61,856 nt of DNA from an uncultured bacterium (GTDB lineage Bacteria; Vulcanimicrobiota; Xenobia; Xenobiales; Xenobiaceae), in assembly GCA_934636825.1 (NCBI GenBank), contig CAKUBG010000017.1, positions 1-61,856 of the forward strand, in the 5' to 3' direction. Of this stretch, positions 24,699-34,800 are shown in pieces (position 1 is the first letter of the stretch; every line of letters starts with the position of its first letter). Position numbers and translations under genes: made by a program. The notes beneath the pieces are model-generated. The model had not been told where the DNA came from and made no database searches. It was given only the letters and a program-made list of their open reading frames with translations.

Positions 24699-25247
24699 AT
24701 GTTGCATGCTGGTTTTACGCTTGCTATGAAGGTTGCTCTAGCCGATCTGAAAGGGCACCGCTTGGAATCTTATGAGTGTGTCTTCAATAAATTTGGCTCT
24801 TGCACATATGGCAACTTGCGTTTAAATTTTGATGGATTAGTCATTGATATAAGCAATGAGCCTAAAGCGTTTCCATTTTTTGATGGTGAAGAAGACGTTG
24901 CTTGCTTTTCTTGCGCTTTAGTTGACCAAAATGAGCCGTTTAAGCCTTATTTAAAAGCTGATAGTAAGAAATTTACAGTAAATAAAAGTATTAGCCAAGT
25001 AGAGCTTTTGAGTGATCGTATAGATGTAAATCATGGCGAATATCAGGTGGAATTTGATGTCGCTTTAATACTCCACTTTGATGACGAAATTCTTATGTTC
25101 GCTCGTGGCATTTGGTTTGCTGAAGAAATTTTTATCGCTCATAATGATAACTATGAAGCTGTTTTTTCTAAAGAGAATTTTATAGAATCGTGGTCTAATG
25201 ATGGCGATTATGAAGTTAAAGTAACCAGAACCAGAACGCAGCTCTAA
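24699..25247 (+). CDS. Hypothetical protein following the tal terminator
   Basis: I do not recognise this protein of about 182 residues. It is acidic, has no membrane segment, and appears mostly beta, with alternating hydrophobics in YQVEFDVALILHFDDE and the tail ending TRTRTQL. The start is unsure: ATG 24699 is chosen, an in-frame ATG at 24726 is possible, and a TTG at 24678 lies inside the tal terminator. No ribosome binding site is visible for any of these. Codon use is more AT-rich than tkt/tal. Such small acidic orphan proteins can be immunity-like, but nothing here proves it. Confidence 0.6.
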   Translation: MLHAGFTLAMKVALADLKGHRLESYECVFNKFGSCTYGNLRLNFDGLVIDISNEPKAFPFFDGEEDVACFSCALVDQNEPFKPYLKADSKKFTVNKSISQVELLSDRIDVNHGEYQVEFDVALILHFDDEILMFARGIWFAEEIFIAHNDNYEAVFSKENFIESWSNDGDYEVKVTRTRTQL

Positions 25248-25422
25248 AAAAAATTGTGATAAAATTGTAAGGCTGTTGTTAGATGTAATTACTAACAAAA
25301 GTTCATGCCATACTGGTGCCATATCTTGCTTGTTCACTTAACTGTGGCTGGAAGATTAGTTGCCAATATGGCTATAACTTTAAATGACACATTTTTTTTG
25401 TGAATCGTTTATAATTATAATT

Positions 25423-26277
25423 ATGGCTATACAATTAAAAAATCAACGCGGTATTTTTTTTGTTCCGGATGGAACAGAAATAAAAGAAGCTTTGGCTAGA
25501 GTTACCCATTTAGCTATAGGAGCTCATCCTGACGATATTGAGTTTATGGCTTGGCATGGCATTTTGGAAGGTTTGGCTGATAAAGGTAAATTTTTTGCCG
25601 GCGTAACGGCTACCGATGGTGGTGGAAGCTCACGTATTGGCGCTTATGCGGATGTTACAGACGAAGAAATGCGCCTTATTCGTTTGCAAGAGCAGAAAAA
25701 AGCCGCTTACTTAGGAAATTATGCTGCTTTAGCTTCCTTGGGATATACTAGTGCTCAAGTTCGTGAGCAAAAACGCGAAGATGTAAAAGCTGACCTGAAA
25801 AATATTATAAAGGCTGCTCATCCGCAAGTTATTTTTACCCACAACTTAGCTGATCGCCACAAAACTCATTTGGCTGTGGTGCTTTTAGTTATCGAAGCTT
25901 TGCGCGAATTGGGAGAAGAATATTATCCGCAAGAATTTTATGGTGGCGAAGTGTGGCGCAGTTTAGATTGGCTTCCTTTAAGTGAGCGTCGCGCTTTCGA
26001 TGTGGGGCAGCGTCCCAATTTAAATAACGCTCTTATGGAATTGTATGATTCACAAATTAGCGGTGGCAAAAATTACCACCTTGCTACTCGTGGACGTCGA
26101 GAAGCCAACGCTACTTATGCCGATGCTTATGCTCCCGATGAAGCAAGTATGTTGGAGTTGTTTATGGATTTGCATCCTTTATTGGAACAACCGCAACTTA
26201 GTCCGGCAGCCTATTTAAGTGGTTTAATAGGCAAGTTTAAAGCCGAAACTTTAGCTAATCTTGCTTCTTTAACTTAA
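25423..26277 (+). CDS. PIG-L/LmbE-family deacetylase
   Basis: This zinc-dependent N-acetyl-sugar deacetylase is of the PIG-L/LmbE/BshB type. The zinc motif AHPDD (His35, Asp38) is near the N-terminus, and the further ligand region is FTHNLADRHKTHLAV. The family acts on GlcNAc-linked compounds such as bacillithiol or mycothiol precursors and lipid-linked GlcNAc; no companion thiol-biosynthesis gene is in the window. The start ATG 25423 is preferred to ATG 25384, which would add a hydrophobic, Phe/Ile-rich leader not expected in the family. A TATAAT-like sequence lies only a few bases before 25423, so a leaderless transcript is conceivable. Confidence 0.86.
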   Translation: MAIQLKNQRGIFFVPDGTEIKEALARVTHLAIGAHPDDIEFMAWHGILEGLADKGKFFAGVTATDGGGSSRIGAYADVTDEEMRLIRLQEQKKAAYLGNYAALASLGYTSAQVREQKREDVKADLKNIIKAAHPQVIFTHNLADRHKTHLAVVLLVIEALRELGEEYYPQEFYGGEVWRSLDWLPLSERRAFDVGQRPNLNNALMELYDSQISGGKNYHLATRGRREANATYADAYAPDEASMLELFMDLHPLLEQPQLSPAAYLSGLIGKFKAETLANLASLT

Positions 26278-26391
26278 AGTAAGCCTAATTTGGGTTGAAG
26301 CTTGCCGCTTTTAGGCTATACGTCTATAATGGCTTTCAGTTAGGCTAAAGGCGTTCCTATAGCGGCATAGAGCAGAGAAGGTGAAGAAAGC

Positions 26392-27027
26392 GTGAAAAAG
26401 ACAAATTGGTCTTGTTGGGCAAGAAGTGCTATTTGTACTTTGGCTATAGTATCGGCAATAGGATTGCCGTCCTGGGCCGATCAGGGAGAAGCTGAGCTTT
26501 TTCCTATCAACGACGATGTTGATGTTTATGTACCAGAAACTCTCAATGGTTCAGCCCAGCGTTTAAAAGCTACGGATAAGCCTGTCTCTGCTGAAGCCAA
26601 AACTCAAATCAAAGCTAATTTGCGTGAGTTATACTCAGCTTATGAGCATAAAGATGTAGAAAAAGTGCTTTCTATGTTGCATGATTGCATAGAAAGCTCG
26701 GCTTTAGAATATGCTCAACGCCACCCAGAAAATGCTCAGGCAGCCGAAGAGATTCGCGACGCCTATGAAGCTTTCCATACTGATGTCTTTAACAATAAAG
26801 ATTACGTTTTAGATCCTTTTACTTTAGAATTTTGCCAATACAGAACTTTGGAAAATGGTAATATTGAGGTCTCTTCGGCTGTACCCATTATTAGTTCCAA
26901 GTCTATGGATTTTGTAGAAGAAACGGCCGATCAAATTCATTATATGACCATATCTCTGCGTTTGGGACGTTTTGTTTATGCTCCCGGAGATAAAGGTTGG
27001 CATATTGTAGAAATGGACTTATTTTAA
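26392..27027 (+). CDS. Secreted protein of unknown function, possibly NTF2-like
   Basis: The N-terminal signal peptide (1-29, ending SWA-DQG) is followed by a soluble domain of about 180 residues. The pattern of a helical first half (residues 60-115, with YSAYEHKDVEKVLSML) and a beta-rich second half ending in a Trp strand (GWHIVEMDLF) recalls the SnoaL/NTF2-like fold. That is an inference from pattern only. Starts at GTG with GAAGG upstream. It is separated from rlmN by 3 bases, so co-expression is likely, but no functional link is evident. Confidence 0.75.
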   Translation: MKKTNWSCWARSAICTLAIVSAIGLPSWADQGEAELFPINDDVDVYVPETLNGSAQRLKATDKPVSAEAKTQIKANLRELYSAYEHKDVEKVLSMLHDCIESSALEYAQRHPENAQAAEEIRDAYEAFHTDVFNNKDYVLDPFTLEFCQYRTLENGNIEVSSAVPIISSKSMDFVEETADQIHYMTISLRLGRFVYAPGDKGWHIVEMDLF

Positions 27028-27030
27028 TTT

Positions 27031-28206
27031 ATGGCTCGTCCCGATACCGCAGAGTTTATAGCTAATTTGCGTTCTCAATTGCAAGAACAATTCAAAGAGC
27101 ATTTAGATCCTCAAGGAAAAGTTAATTTAAAAAACTTGCTTTCCGAGGAATTGGAGCGTTTTTTTGCTATATTAGGCGAATCCAGATATAGGGTGGGGCA
27201 ATTTTTGCGCTGGATCTATATTCGCAGAGTGCTTGAATTTGAAGAGATGACCGATTTGTCGGCCAAATTGCGCTCTCGTTTGCAACAGTTGGCCTCTATT
27301 CCCAACTTAAAATTTGCCGATCCTAAACAATCATTGCAAGATACTTCCAAGTTTCTTTTCTTATTACCTGATGGCAATATGGTCGAAAGCGTAAAAATGC
27401 GCTATTTGGAGCACTTAGGCCCCGGTCGTGTGGCTGTCTGTATTTCTAGCCAAGTCGGTTGCGCCATGGCTTGTCAGTTTTGTGCTTCTGGAAAAGCCGG
27501 TTTGGTGCGCAATTTGCAAGCTTGGGAAATAGTCGATCAGGCTTTGCAAATCCAGCGCCGTCTTGATGGGTGTGGCGAAAGAGTAGCCAATATCGTTTTT
27601 ATGGGTATAGGCGAGCCTTTTAACAATATGGATAATGTTCTGCGAGCTATAAAGCTTCTCAATTGTGGCGATGGCTTTGGTGTCGGTATGCGTCATATTG
27701 CCGTTTCTACTTGTGGTGTTGTTCCCGGTATAGAGCGCTTAACTCAATTACAATATCCGTTAAAATTGGCTATTTCTTTGCATGCTACTACAGATGAATT
27801 GCGTTCCAAGTTGATGCCAGTTAATAGACGTTGGAATTTGGAAAAGCTTATTGAAGCTTGCAGAAATTATCAAGCGGCAGTAGGCAGACGCATAACTTTT
27901 GAATACGTTATGCTCGAAGGTGTCAATGACAACTTGGAAGATGCTGCTAGGTTAGTCCATTTATTAAAAGGATTGCGAGCTTTAGTCAATCTTATTCCTT
28001 GGAATGCTGTCGATCATCCTACTTTTAAGCGCAGTTCAGCTAATAGAGTGCGTCGCTTCCAAGAGCGTGTCCAAGAACTAGGGTTGCGCTGTACTTTGCG
28101 TCGCGAAAAAGGCTCCGATATTGATGCTGCTTGTGGACAATTGCGCTTGCGCAAAGCTGCCCAAATGCGCGAGGCTGAAGAAGCTTACTTTGCAGATGAG
28201 GACTGA
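27031..28206 (+). CDS. rlmN: Dual-specificity 23S rRNA/tRNA adenine C2-methyltransferase RlmN
   Basis: This radical-SAM enzyme methylates C2 of A2503 in 23S rRNA and A37 in some tRNAs. The iron-sulphur motif CxxxCxxC is Cys144, Cys148 and Cys151 (QVGCAMACQFC). The MGIGEPFNNMDNV motif and the C-terminal methyl-carrying Cys in DIDAACGQL are present. The length of 391 includes a somewhat long N-terminus. It starts 3 bases after the preceding stop, and the FHA gene begins 2 bases after its stop, giving a tight three-gene unit. Confidence 0.95.
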   Translation: MARPDTAEFIANLRSQLQEQFKEHLDPQGKVNLKNLLSEELERFFAILGESRYRVGQFLRWIYIRRVLEFEEMTDLSAKLRSRLQQLASIPNLKFADPKQSLQDTSKFLFLLPDGNMVESVKMRYLEHLGPGRVAVCISSQVGCAMACQFCASGKAGLVRNLQAWEIVDQALQIQRRLDGCGERVANIVFMGIGEPFNNMDNVLRAIKLLNCGDGFGVGMRHIAVSTCGVVPGIERLTQLQYPLKLAISLHATTDELRSKLMPVNRRWNLEKLIEACRNYQAAVGRRITFEYVMLEGVNDNLEDAARLVHLLKGLRALVNLIPWNAVDHPTFKRSSANRVRRFQERVQELGLRCTLRREKGSDIDAACGQLRLRKAAQMREAEEAYFADED

Positions 28207-28208
28207 AT

Positions 28209-28901
28209 TTGTTCGGTTGGTTACTGAGATTTTTTCGTAAGTTAGAAAAATCGCTGGAGAAAAAAATTGAGGGACAAGATAGTGGCGTCAATCCCCACTA
28301 TCTAGAAGCTTCTCGCGCCGCTCAGAGGATAATGCTAGACAATAAAGTCAAAATTGATGGTCTGGTTTATATTCCCAACCTTATCTTGGTGCCATTTAGC
28401 AAATCGAAAAAAGTCTCCGATTCTTATATCCCCAACCTTTTGGAAAACATTAAAAATAGTACCGAAGCCAATGTATATAAAACATTAGCTCCTTTTGCAG
28501 TTCATATTGTCTATGCTGAAAATGGTTTTTCCGAAGTTGAAATGGCTTGGGCTGACAAAGATGAAAATGTCGCCGTTGGCATGGTAGAATGTTGCCAAGG
28601 GCCGCTAAAAGGCCAAATTTGGGGGATTCCTCTTGAGGGAGCTATAATTGGACGTGGTACAGGAACCGATATTCACATAGAAGCTGACGAAAAAATGTCG
28701 CGTTTGCACTTAAAAGTTTCCGTATCTGCAGACGATCAGATAATAGTGCAAGATCTAGGCAGTCGAAATGGTACTTTTATTAGGAATAAAGCGATTGCTA
28801 CCAAAAAAAATATAAAAAAAGGTAGCGGCATAGAAATTCGTGCCGGAAATTCTTCTTTTAAGTGCTACGCTTTTCCAGGCCAAGTTAAATATTGGAGTTG
28901 A
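28209..28901 (+). CDS. FhaA-like protein: DUF3662-type N-terminus plus FHA domain
   Basis: This is a phosphothreonine-binding adaptor. The N-terminal region (1-105) resembles the FhaA N-terminal domain, opening with a basic helix (FFRKLEKSLEKKI) and containing DGLVYIPNLILVPFS. The FHA domain spans about 140-228 with its hallmarks GRG, SRLH and SRNGTFI. It starts at TTG with GAGG 8 bases upstream. FhaA proteins in Actinobacteria act with Ser/Thr kinases in cell-wall control. Here the kinase block lies 24 kb away, so the link is inferred only. Confidence 0.85.
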   Translation: MFGWLLRFFRKLEKSLEKKIEGQDSGVNPHYLEASRAAQRIMLDNKVKIDGLVYIPNLILVPFSKSKKVSDSYIPNLLENIKNSTEANVYKTLAPFAVHIVYAENGFSEVEMAWADKDENVAVGMVECCQGPLKGQIWGIPLEGAIIGRGTGTDIHIEADEKMSRLHLKVSVSADDQIIVQDLGSRNGTFIRNKAIATKKNIKKGSGIEIRAGNSSFKCYAFPGQVKYWS

Positions 28902-28920
28902 TTCAAACTTTTTAGTGCAG

Positions 28921-28977
28921 CAAAAAGCGACCGCCCGCGCGTCGAGCTTTATCGACACACAGACGGTCGCTTTTTTA
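28921..28977. terminator. Bidirectional terminator between the FHA gene and yqeG
   Basis: Long arms AAAAAGCGACCG and CGGTCGCTTTTTT (28922-28933 with 28964-28976) enclose a second hairpin GTCGA/TCGAC. Both strands end in a T run, so it serves both convergent genes. Confidence 0.85.
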
Positions 28978-28992
28978 GTAATACAGCACACT

Positions 28993-29487
28993 CTAGGCGC
29001 TCATTTTAGAAATTACCAAATTTTCCAAGCAGCGTACGCCTTTCATCCACCATTGCTCGGAAACGTGCTCCGGTCTAATTAAAGCTGTATGTAAACCACA
29101 ACGGTTGCCGGCCAAAACATCAGTAAAAAGCTGATCTCCTACCATGATCGCTTCTTGACTGCTGATAGCAAGACGCTTCAGAGCTCGGTGAATACCCAAA
29201 GTTGAAGGCTTGAGAGCTTGGGGAACAAAAGGAATATCCAGTCTTTTGGCAATTTTTTCCAAGCGTGCGGTCACAGCATTGGAAACTATACAAAGTTTAA
29301 AGCCGGCGGCCTTGGCTTCTTTCACCCATTTGCTCACGGCATTGGGTAAAGAAGTACCGTTCCATTTTACCAAAGTGTTGTCAAAGTCGAGGAGAATACC
29401 CTTGACTCCCAATTTGGCAAGGCTGGCGAGATCTACGTCAGCCACAGAAGTTACTTTAAAGTTGGGGGCTAACATTTTTCTTATCAT
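28993..29487 (-). CDS. yqeG: YqeG-family HAD IIIA phosphatase
   Basis: This haloacid-dehalogenase phosphatase of class IIIA is of unknown physiological substrate. The catalytic Asp pair is Asp34 and Asp36 in LLDFDNTLV. Motif II lies in LCIVSNA and the final Asp in IMVGDQLFTDVLAGN. From ATG 29487 it has 165 residues, the usual YqeG length; a 22-residue upstream extension (to 29553) is not family-like and is dropped. A TATAAT on the minus strand (29502-29497) sits so close that the transcript may be nearly leaderless. Confidence 0.9.
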   Translation of the reverse strand: MIRKMLAPNFKVTSVADVDLASLAKLGVKGILLDFDNTLVKWNGTSLPNAVSKWVKEAKAAGFKLCIVSNAVTARLEKIAKRLDIPFVPQALKPSTLGIHRALKRLAISSQEAIMVGDQLFTDVLAGNRCGLHTALIRPEHVSEQWWMKGVRCLENLVISKMSA

Positions 29488-29496
29488 CACGCGAAT

Positions 29497-29502
29497 ATTA
29501 TA
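29497..29502 (-). promoter_or_regulatory. Candidate -10 element of yqeG
   Basis: A perfect TATAAT on the minus strand ends 10 bases before the yqeG ATG. The -35 is weak. If used, transcription would begin within about 3 bases of the start codon. Confidence 0.35.
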
Positions 29503-29625
29503 GCAGAAATATATTGAATGATCAGTTAATCTTTTATTAAAATTTAGGACCAAATCATTTATATTTGGAAATGGATTTATTGTAAATACAGTATTTTTTG
29601 CGCGTTTTCCTATAATTGTTTAGCC

Positions 29626-30579
29626 TCAAACATCTTGGTTGCGCCAATAATTTAGCAAATCGTTTAGCATGGTAGATAGCGATATTTGTTTTTTCCAACC
29701 TATAGTTTTTTCTATTTTTTGAGTGCTACCACAAATTACATTCATCTCTTTATAATTGCGCATTTTGGCAGGATCTTGTTCTATTTTTATTTTAACGTGC
29801 GAAAGGCTAAGCATCTCTTGCAAAATTTCTTCCATAGATAGGCTTTGACCGCTGCAAACATTATAAACTTGATTATTAGTATCAGAATTATTGAGTAGCA
29901 ACCAATAGGCTACTACTACGTCGCGTACGTCGCAATAATCGCGTCGGCAAGACAGATCGCCGGTTCTTATAACTGGAGCTTGTCGCTTATTTTCTATAGC
30001 CACAATTTGTTTGGCAAAATCGGCCAAAGCATATCGAGGGCTTTGACGTGGCCCTGTATGATGAAATGCTCTGGTGGAGACTATATGCAAGTTTTGAGTG
30101 TGTCCATATTGCCAAGCCAATAACTCTTGAGTAGCTTTGCTTACTCCATAAGGAGAAAGAGGGCATAGAGGATCCTCTTCTTTAAAAGGTTTAACTACCT
30201 TGGTTGAGAGGCCGTAAACGGCTGAAGAGCTAGCTATATGAATTTTGGCTTGGCTGCCACACAAAGTTTCCAATAAGTTTAGTTCACCGTTGATATTATT
30301 AAAAAGTGTCTCTTGCGGATTTTTCCAGGATAGTGGCACTGAAGTTTGTGAAGCCAAATGAAAAACTAAGTCAGGTTGGCTACAATCTATTGCCCGGCGA
30401 ACTTCGTGAATATAATTGAGATCTCCGTATACAATATGCAAATCATGATAAACCGAAGCCAAATTGGCTAAATTGGCGCCCTGGCGACATAAACCATAGA
30501 CTTTAGCGCCTTGTTTTAAGCAATATTCAGCTAAATGGGAGCCTGCAAAACCATTAACTCCGGTTATAAAAACATGCAT
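29626..30579 (-). CDS. NAD-dependent sugar epimerase/reductase, GDP-4-keto-6-deoxymannose reductase-like
   Basis: This is an extended short-chain dehydrogenase acting on a nucleotide sugar. The NAD(P) loop GVNGFAGSHLAE (7-18), the catalytic triad Ser in ASSSAVYG and the YGVSK active site are visible. The middle section (THHTGPRQSPRYALADFAKQ-like) resembles GDP-6-deoxy-D-mannose reductase (Rmd) and GDP-mannose 4,6-dehydratase. Its specificity cannot be settled without alignment. It lies 3 bases downstream of the UXS-like gene in the same direction, so the two are co-transcribed and likely serve one nucleotide-sugar pathway, with the rest encoded elsewhere. Confidence 0.88.
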   Translation of the reverse strand: MHVFITGVNGFAGSHLAEYCLKQGAKVYGLCRQGANLANLASVYHDLHIVYGDLNYIHEVRRAIDCSQPDLVFHLASQTSVPLSWKNPQETLFNNINGELNLLETLCGSQAKIHIASSSAVYGLSTKVVKPFKEEDPLCPLSPYGVSKATQELLAWQYGHTQNLHIVSTRAFHHTGPRQSPRYALADFAKQIVAIENKRQAPVIRTGDLSCRRDYCDVRDVVVAYWLLLNNSDTNNQVYNVCSGQSLSMEEILQEMLSLSHVKIKIEQDPAKMRNYKEMNVICGSTQKIEKTIGWKKQISLSTMLNDLLNYWRNQDV

Positions 30580-30582
30580 AGA

Positions 30583-31500
30583 CTAAATTTGGCTTTTTAG
30601 CCACTGATAAGTTTTAGCTAAACCTTCGCGCAACGGAACTTTGGGACTCCAGCCCAGTAATTTTTGGGCAGCAGAAATATCAGGACGGCGGCGGGTAGGA
30701 TCATCGCCTGGCAAAGGCTTATAAGTTAATTGAGGCTTTTGGCCGCACACTTGGCCGATAGTCTCAGCCAGCTCCAACATGGTAAATTCGCCGGGATTGC
30801 CTATGTTTATAGGGCCGCTCTCTTGGGAAAAGAGTAAACTGAGTAAGCCTTCTACAGTGTCGTCGACAAAGCAAAAAGAGCGAGTTTGTTGTCCGTTTCC
30901 GTAAATAGTGAGCGGTTTGCCGTTAAGGATCTGGCTTAAAAAATTAGTGACAACGCGGCCATCGTCGGATCGCATATAGGGACCGTAAGTATTAAATATA
31001 CGAGCTATAGCTGTGGAAACTCCATATTGTTGACTATAAGCGGTAATTAGAGCTTCAGAAAAGCGCTTCGATTCGTCGTACATAGAGCGCGGGCCTGTAC
31101 AACTTACGTTGCCACGATATTCTTCATTTTGAGGATGAACCAAAGGCTCGCCGTAAACTTCTGAGGTAGAAGCTTGTAAAAATCGAGCTTGGCAACGATG
31201 GGCTATGTCCAAAGCGTTGCGTACACCGACAGCGCCAACCCACAGAGTTTCTAAAGGAATAGCTTGATAAGCAGGAGGGGAAGCGGGGCAAGCTAGGTTG
31301 ACAACTGCATCAAAATGGCCGGGCAAATTTGAAACAGCACAAAGATCCGCTTCGATTATTTCCAATTCAAGGCCTAATAGATTTTCACGTCGTCCGGTAC
31401 AGAAGTTGTCCAGTACAGTAACTGAGTATCCTTTTTGTAAAAGTGCTCTACATAAATTGGCGCCAATAAAGCCTGCGCCGCCGGTGACTAATACTTTCAT
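30583..31500 (-). CDS. UDP-glucuronate decarboxylase / dTDP-glucose dehydratase-like SDR enzyme
   Basis: This extended SDR enzyme has the NAD loop TGGAGFIGANLC (6-17), the substrate segment NLACPASPPAYQ, the TSEVYG strand, the catalytic YDESK, ARIFNTYGPYM and NGQQTRSFCFVDD. This combination is closest to the UDP-xylose synthase (UXS) branch. The start is ATG 31500 (MKVLVTGG). An open extension to 31680 lacks a start with a binding site and precedes the universal SDR N-terminus. It probably makes UDP-xylose or a 4-keto-sugar for envelope glycans. Divergent from metH across a 302-base gap. Confidence 0.9.
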   Translation of the reverse strand: MKVLVTGGAGFIGANLCRALLQKGYSVTVLDNFCTGRRENLLGLELEIIEADLCAVSNLPGHFDAVVNLACPASPPAYQAIPLETLWVGAVGVRNALDIAHRCQARFLQASTSEVYGEPLVHPQNEEYRGNVSCTGPRSMYDESKRFSEALITAYSQQYGVSTAIARIFNTYGPYMRSDDGRVVTNFLSQILNGKPLTIYGNGQQTRSFCFVDDTVEGLLSLLFSQESGPINIGNPGEFTMLELAETIGQVCGQKPQLTYKPLPGDDPTRRRPDISAAQKLLGWSPKVPLREGLAKTYQWLKSQI

Positions 31501-31713
31501 GGAGAGCGATTTTATTTGTGAAGCGCCGCTTTCCTTCTCCTGGCTAAGAAACGCCGACAATACGGCTGCCCATGGCTCTGTGAAGCTTATGTGAAGGTAT
31601 AAAAAGTTCAAACAACGAAAGCGGAACGGGCGCTTGACCGCCGTTTTAGTCTTTATGGCTTTTTTACGGTTGTATATCAAGCGCCAAAATAGTTTGACTT
31701 GTAGCTTGTCAGA

Positions 31714-31760
31714 CTTTCCGAGCTGGACTTAAATACAGCCTAAGAAAAAGCTGCGGAAAG
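31714..31760 (+). promoter_or_regulatory. Leader hairpin upstream of metH
   Basis: The 302-base gap between the UXS-like gene and metH contains a two-part stem. CTTTCCG (31714-31720) pairs with CGGAAAG (31754-31760), and inner AGCT pairs with AGCT around a 24-base loop. I could not match it to a SAM, SAH or cobalamin riboswitch, and the leader is too short for a cobalamin switch. Nothing else is recognised in this gap. Confidence 0.45.
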
Positions 31761-31802
31761 CTGAATGAAGCGTCAGCAGAATGGAATAGAAGTTTCGATT
31801 AT

Positions 31803-34800
31803 ATGTCCGAATTAAGTTTGCAGGATGCCCTCAAAGAGCGAGTTTTAGTGCTTGATGGGGCTATGGGCACTATGGTGCAGCGCTACAAATTGGGGGAGAG
31901 CGATTACCGCACAGAGCGTTTTAAAGATCATCCGGTAAATGTCAAAGGCAATAATGATTTACTTTCAATCACGCAGCCCTTTGTTATTCAAGATATACAT
32001 CGTCAGTATTTAGAGGCCGGCGCCGATATAATTGAGACTTGTACTTTCGGAGCCCAACGAATTTCGCAAAGTGAATACCGCGCTGAGCATTTAGTGCGTG
32101 AAATGAATTTGGCTGCTGCCCACAATGCCCGCCAAGCTATAAAAGATTTTCTAAGCAAACCTGAAAATGCAGGTAAACAAGCTTGGGTAGCCGGCTCTAT
32201 TGGCCCTACAGGCAAAACTTTATCTATGTCTCCCGACGTCGAAGATGCTTCCGTGCGTTCAATCACTTTTGACGAAATGGTGGAGGCCTACTTAGAACAG
32301 ATCTTGGCCTTGCAAGAAGGTGGAGTCGATTTCTTTTTAATAGAGACCGTATTCGATGCTTTAAATGCCAAAGCTGCCATCTATGCTTTAGATTTAGCCA
32401 AGGAAAAAACCGGCCAAAGTTTGCCTTTAATGATTTCCGTCACAATTGCTGACAAATCTGGGCGCACTCTATGTGGCCAAACTTTGGAAGCTTTTTGGGC
32501 TTCCGTATGTCACGCCAAGCCGCTCTTGGTGGGTATGAACTGCGCTTTAGGCGCCGAAGAGATGGCCCCTCATTTGCAAAGTTTAAATGGCTTAGTCAAT
32601 TGCGGTATAAGTTGCTATCCCAATGCCGGCTTACCTAATGCCGAAGGTGGTTATGACGAAACTCCCGAGCATATGGCCGGAGTCTTAGCTGATTATATTA
32701 AAAAAGGCTGGCTCAATTTGGTAGGTGGTTGCTGTGGTACTTCGCCAGACTATATAAGAGCTATAGCTCAGGCTGTCAAAGGTTTGCAACCTAGAGTTAT
32801 CCCCGAAGTGAGAACGATTCCGGCTTTGCTGTCCGGTTTGGAGTTATATCGTCTTCCCGAAAGAAGTTTGGCTACCCGGCCCAATTCGGCCGCTTCCTTT
32901 ACCATGATTGGTGAGCGTTGCAATTTGTCCGGCTCGGCCAAATTTGCTCGTTTAATTCGTTCCAAAGATTATGAAGCCGCTTTGGCTATAGCTCGTCGCC
33001 AAGTTGAAAACGGCGCCAACGTTATCGATATCAATTTGGACGATTCTATGCACAATTCAGTGCAAGAAATGGAGCATTTCTTAAGGCTCTTAACTTCCGA
33101 GCCGGATATCGCTTCTGTGCCTATTATGTTGGACAGCTCCCATTGGGAAGTACTTGTGGCCGGTTTAAAGTCTTTAGCTGGACGCAGTTTAGTCAACTCT
33201 ATTTCTCTCAAAGAAGGCGAAGCCGAATTTAAGCGCAAGGCTTTGGAAATACGGCGTTTGGGCGGTTTGCCTGTCATTATGTGCTTTGACGAAAAAGGCC
33301 AGGGCGATACTTTAGAGCGTAAAAAAGAAATTATCGACAGAGCTTGCCATATTTTAATAAATGAATTGGGCTTTGCTCCTTCAGAAATAGTTTTAGACTT
33401 GGCAGTACTTTCGGTAGCTACCGGCATTGAGAGTCATGCTTCTTACGGCCTCGATTTTATTGAAGCTGTAGCTTATGTAAATAAGGCCTGGCCGGGTGTT
33501 ATGACCAATGGCGGTATTAGCAACGTTTCTTTCTCTCTGCGTGGCAACAATCCAGCTCGTGAAGCTATGCACGCCGTCTTCTTGCACTATGCTTGCCAAG
33601 CCGGTTTGACTATGGGAATAGTCAATGCTGGTATGCTGAAAAATTATGATGAAATAGCTCCCGATTTGCGTCAGGCTGTCGAGGATGTGATTCTCAACAA
33701 GGATCCCGAAGCTGCTGAGCGTCTTTTGGAAGTTGCCGAACGTCACCGTGCCGATTCTTCAGCTGCAGTCGTCTCATCTCAAGACGATTGGCGCAAAGCC
33801 AAAGTGGGCGAACGCTTGAAAAACGCTTTGGTGCGTGGTCTGACCGACTATTTAGCCGAAGATATTCAAGAAGCTATAGCCGAAGGTATGACCCCTTTGC
33901 AAGTAGTTGAGCAAGCTCTTATGGGTGGTATGCGCCATGTAGGCGAATTATTCGGCAGTGGCAAGATGTTTTTGCCTCAGGTAGTAAAAAGCGCCAGAGT
34001 TATGAAAAAAGCTGTAGCTTGTTTGGAACCTTTCTTTGCCGATAGTAAATCTGGGCAAGAATTGCGCGGACGTATTTTGATGGCCACCGTAAAAGGCGAC
34101 GTTCATGATATAGGTAAAAATATCGTTTCGGTGGTTTTGGGTTGTAACGGTTTCCAAGTAGAAGATTTGGGAGTAATGGTGCCTGAGTCTGATATTGTGA
34201 ATAAAGCTATCGAAACTAAAGCACAAATGATTGGCTTATCAGCCCTCATAACTCCGTCTCTGGATGAGATCGTTAATGTGGTAAAATGCCTCGAAGATGC
34301 AGGACTGAAAATTCCTGTTATGGTGGGAGGAGCCGCTACTTCTCCAATTCACACTGCAGTGAAAATAGCTCCCCACTATAGTGGCCTGGTGCTCCACGTT
34401 CCCGATGCTTCTTTAGTGACAGAAGTTGTGAACAACGTTCTCAATAGTGAGACTAGCTCTACCTATGAAGCGTCTGTCAGAAATGAGCAAGCAGCTTTGC
34501 GTGAACAGTGGCAAAATCGCTTGCACAATTTAGAATTGCACAGTTTTGCCGAGGCTTGCAAAAGAGCCCCACACTTTAGCTGGCAAGCAAATTGCGATAT
34601 TGCTAAGCCTGAAGATCCTTCAGTAAAAGTTGTTGATTTCGATTTACGTGAATTGAGCGACTATATCAACTGGCAAGAGTTTTTAGCTGCTTGGGGCTTA
34701 AAGGGGGGCTATCCCGATATTCTGAACGATGTTAAAGTTGGAGACAAAGCCAGGAAGCTCTATACTGACGGTCGCAGCGTGTTGGAATATATCATGCGTA

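Noticed and set aside
31501..31680. 60-residue N-terminal extension of the UXS-like gene
   Set aside because: The SDR family begins at MKVLVTGG. The extension has no ribosome binding site and would fill the divergent promoter region.
31681..31802. Cobalamin or SAM riboswitch before metH
   Set aside because: The leader is too short for a cobalamin switch, and I could not find the conserved cores of SAM or SAH switches.
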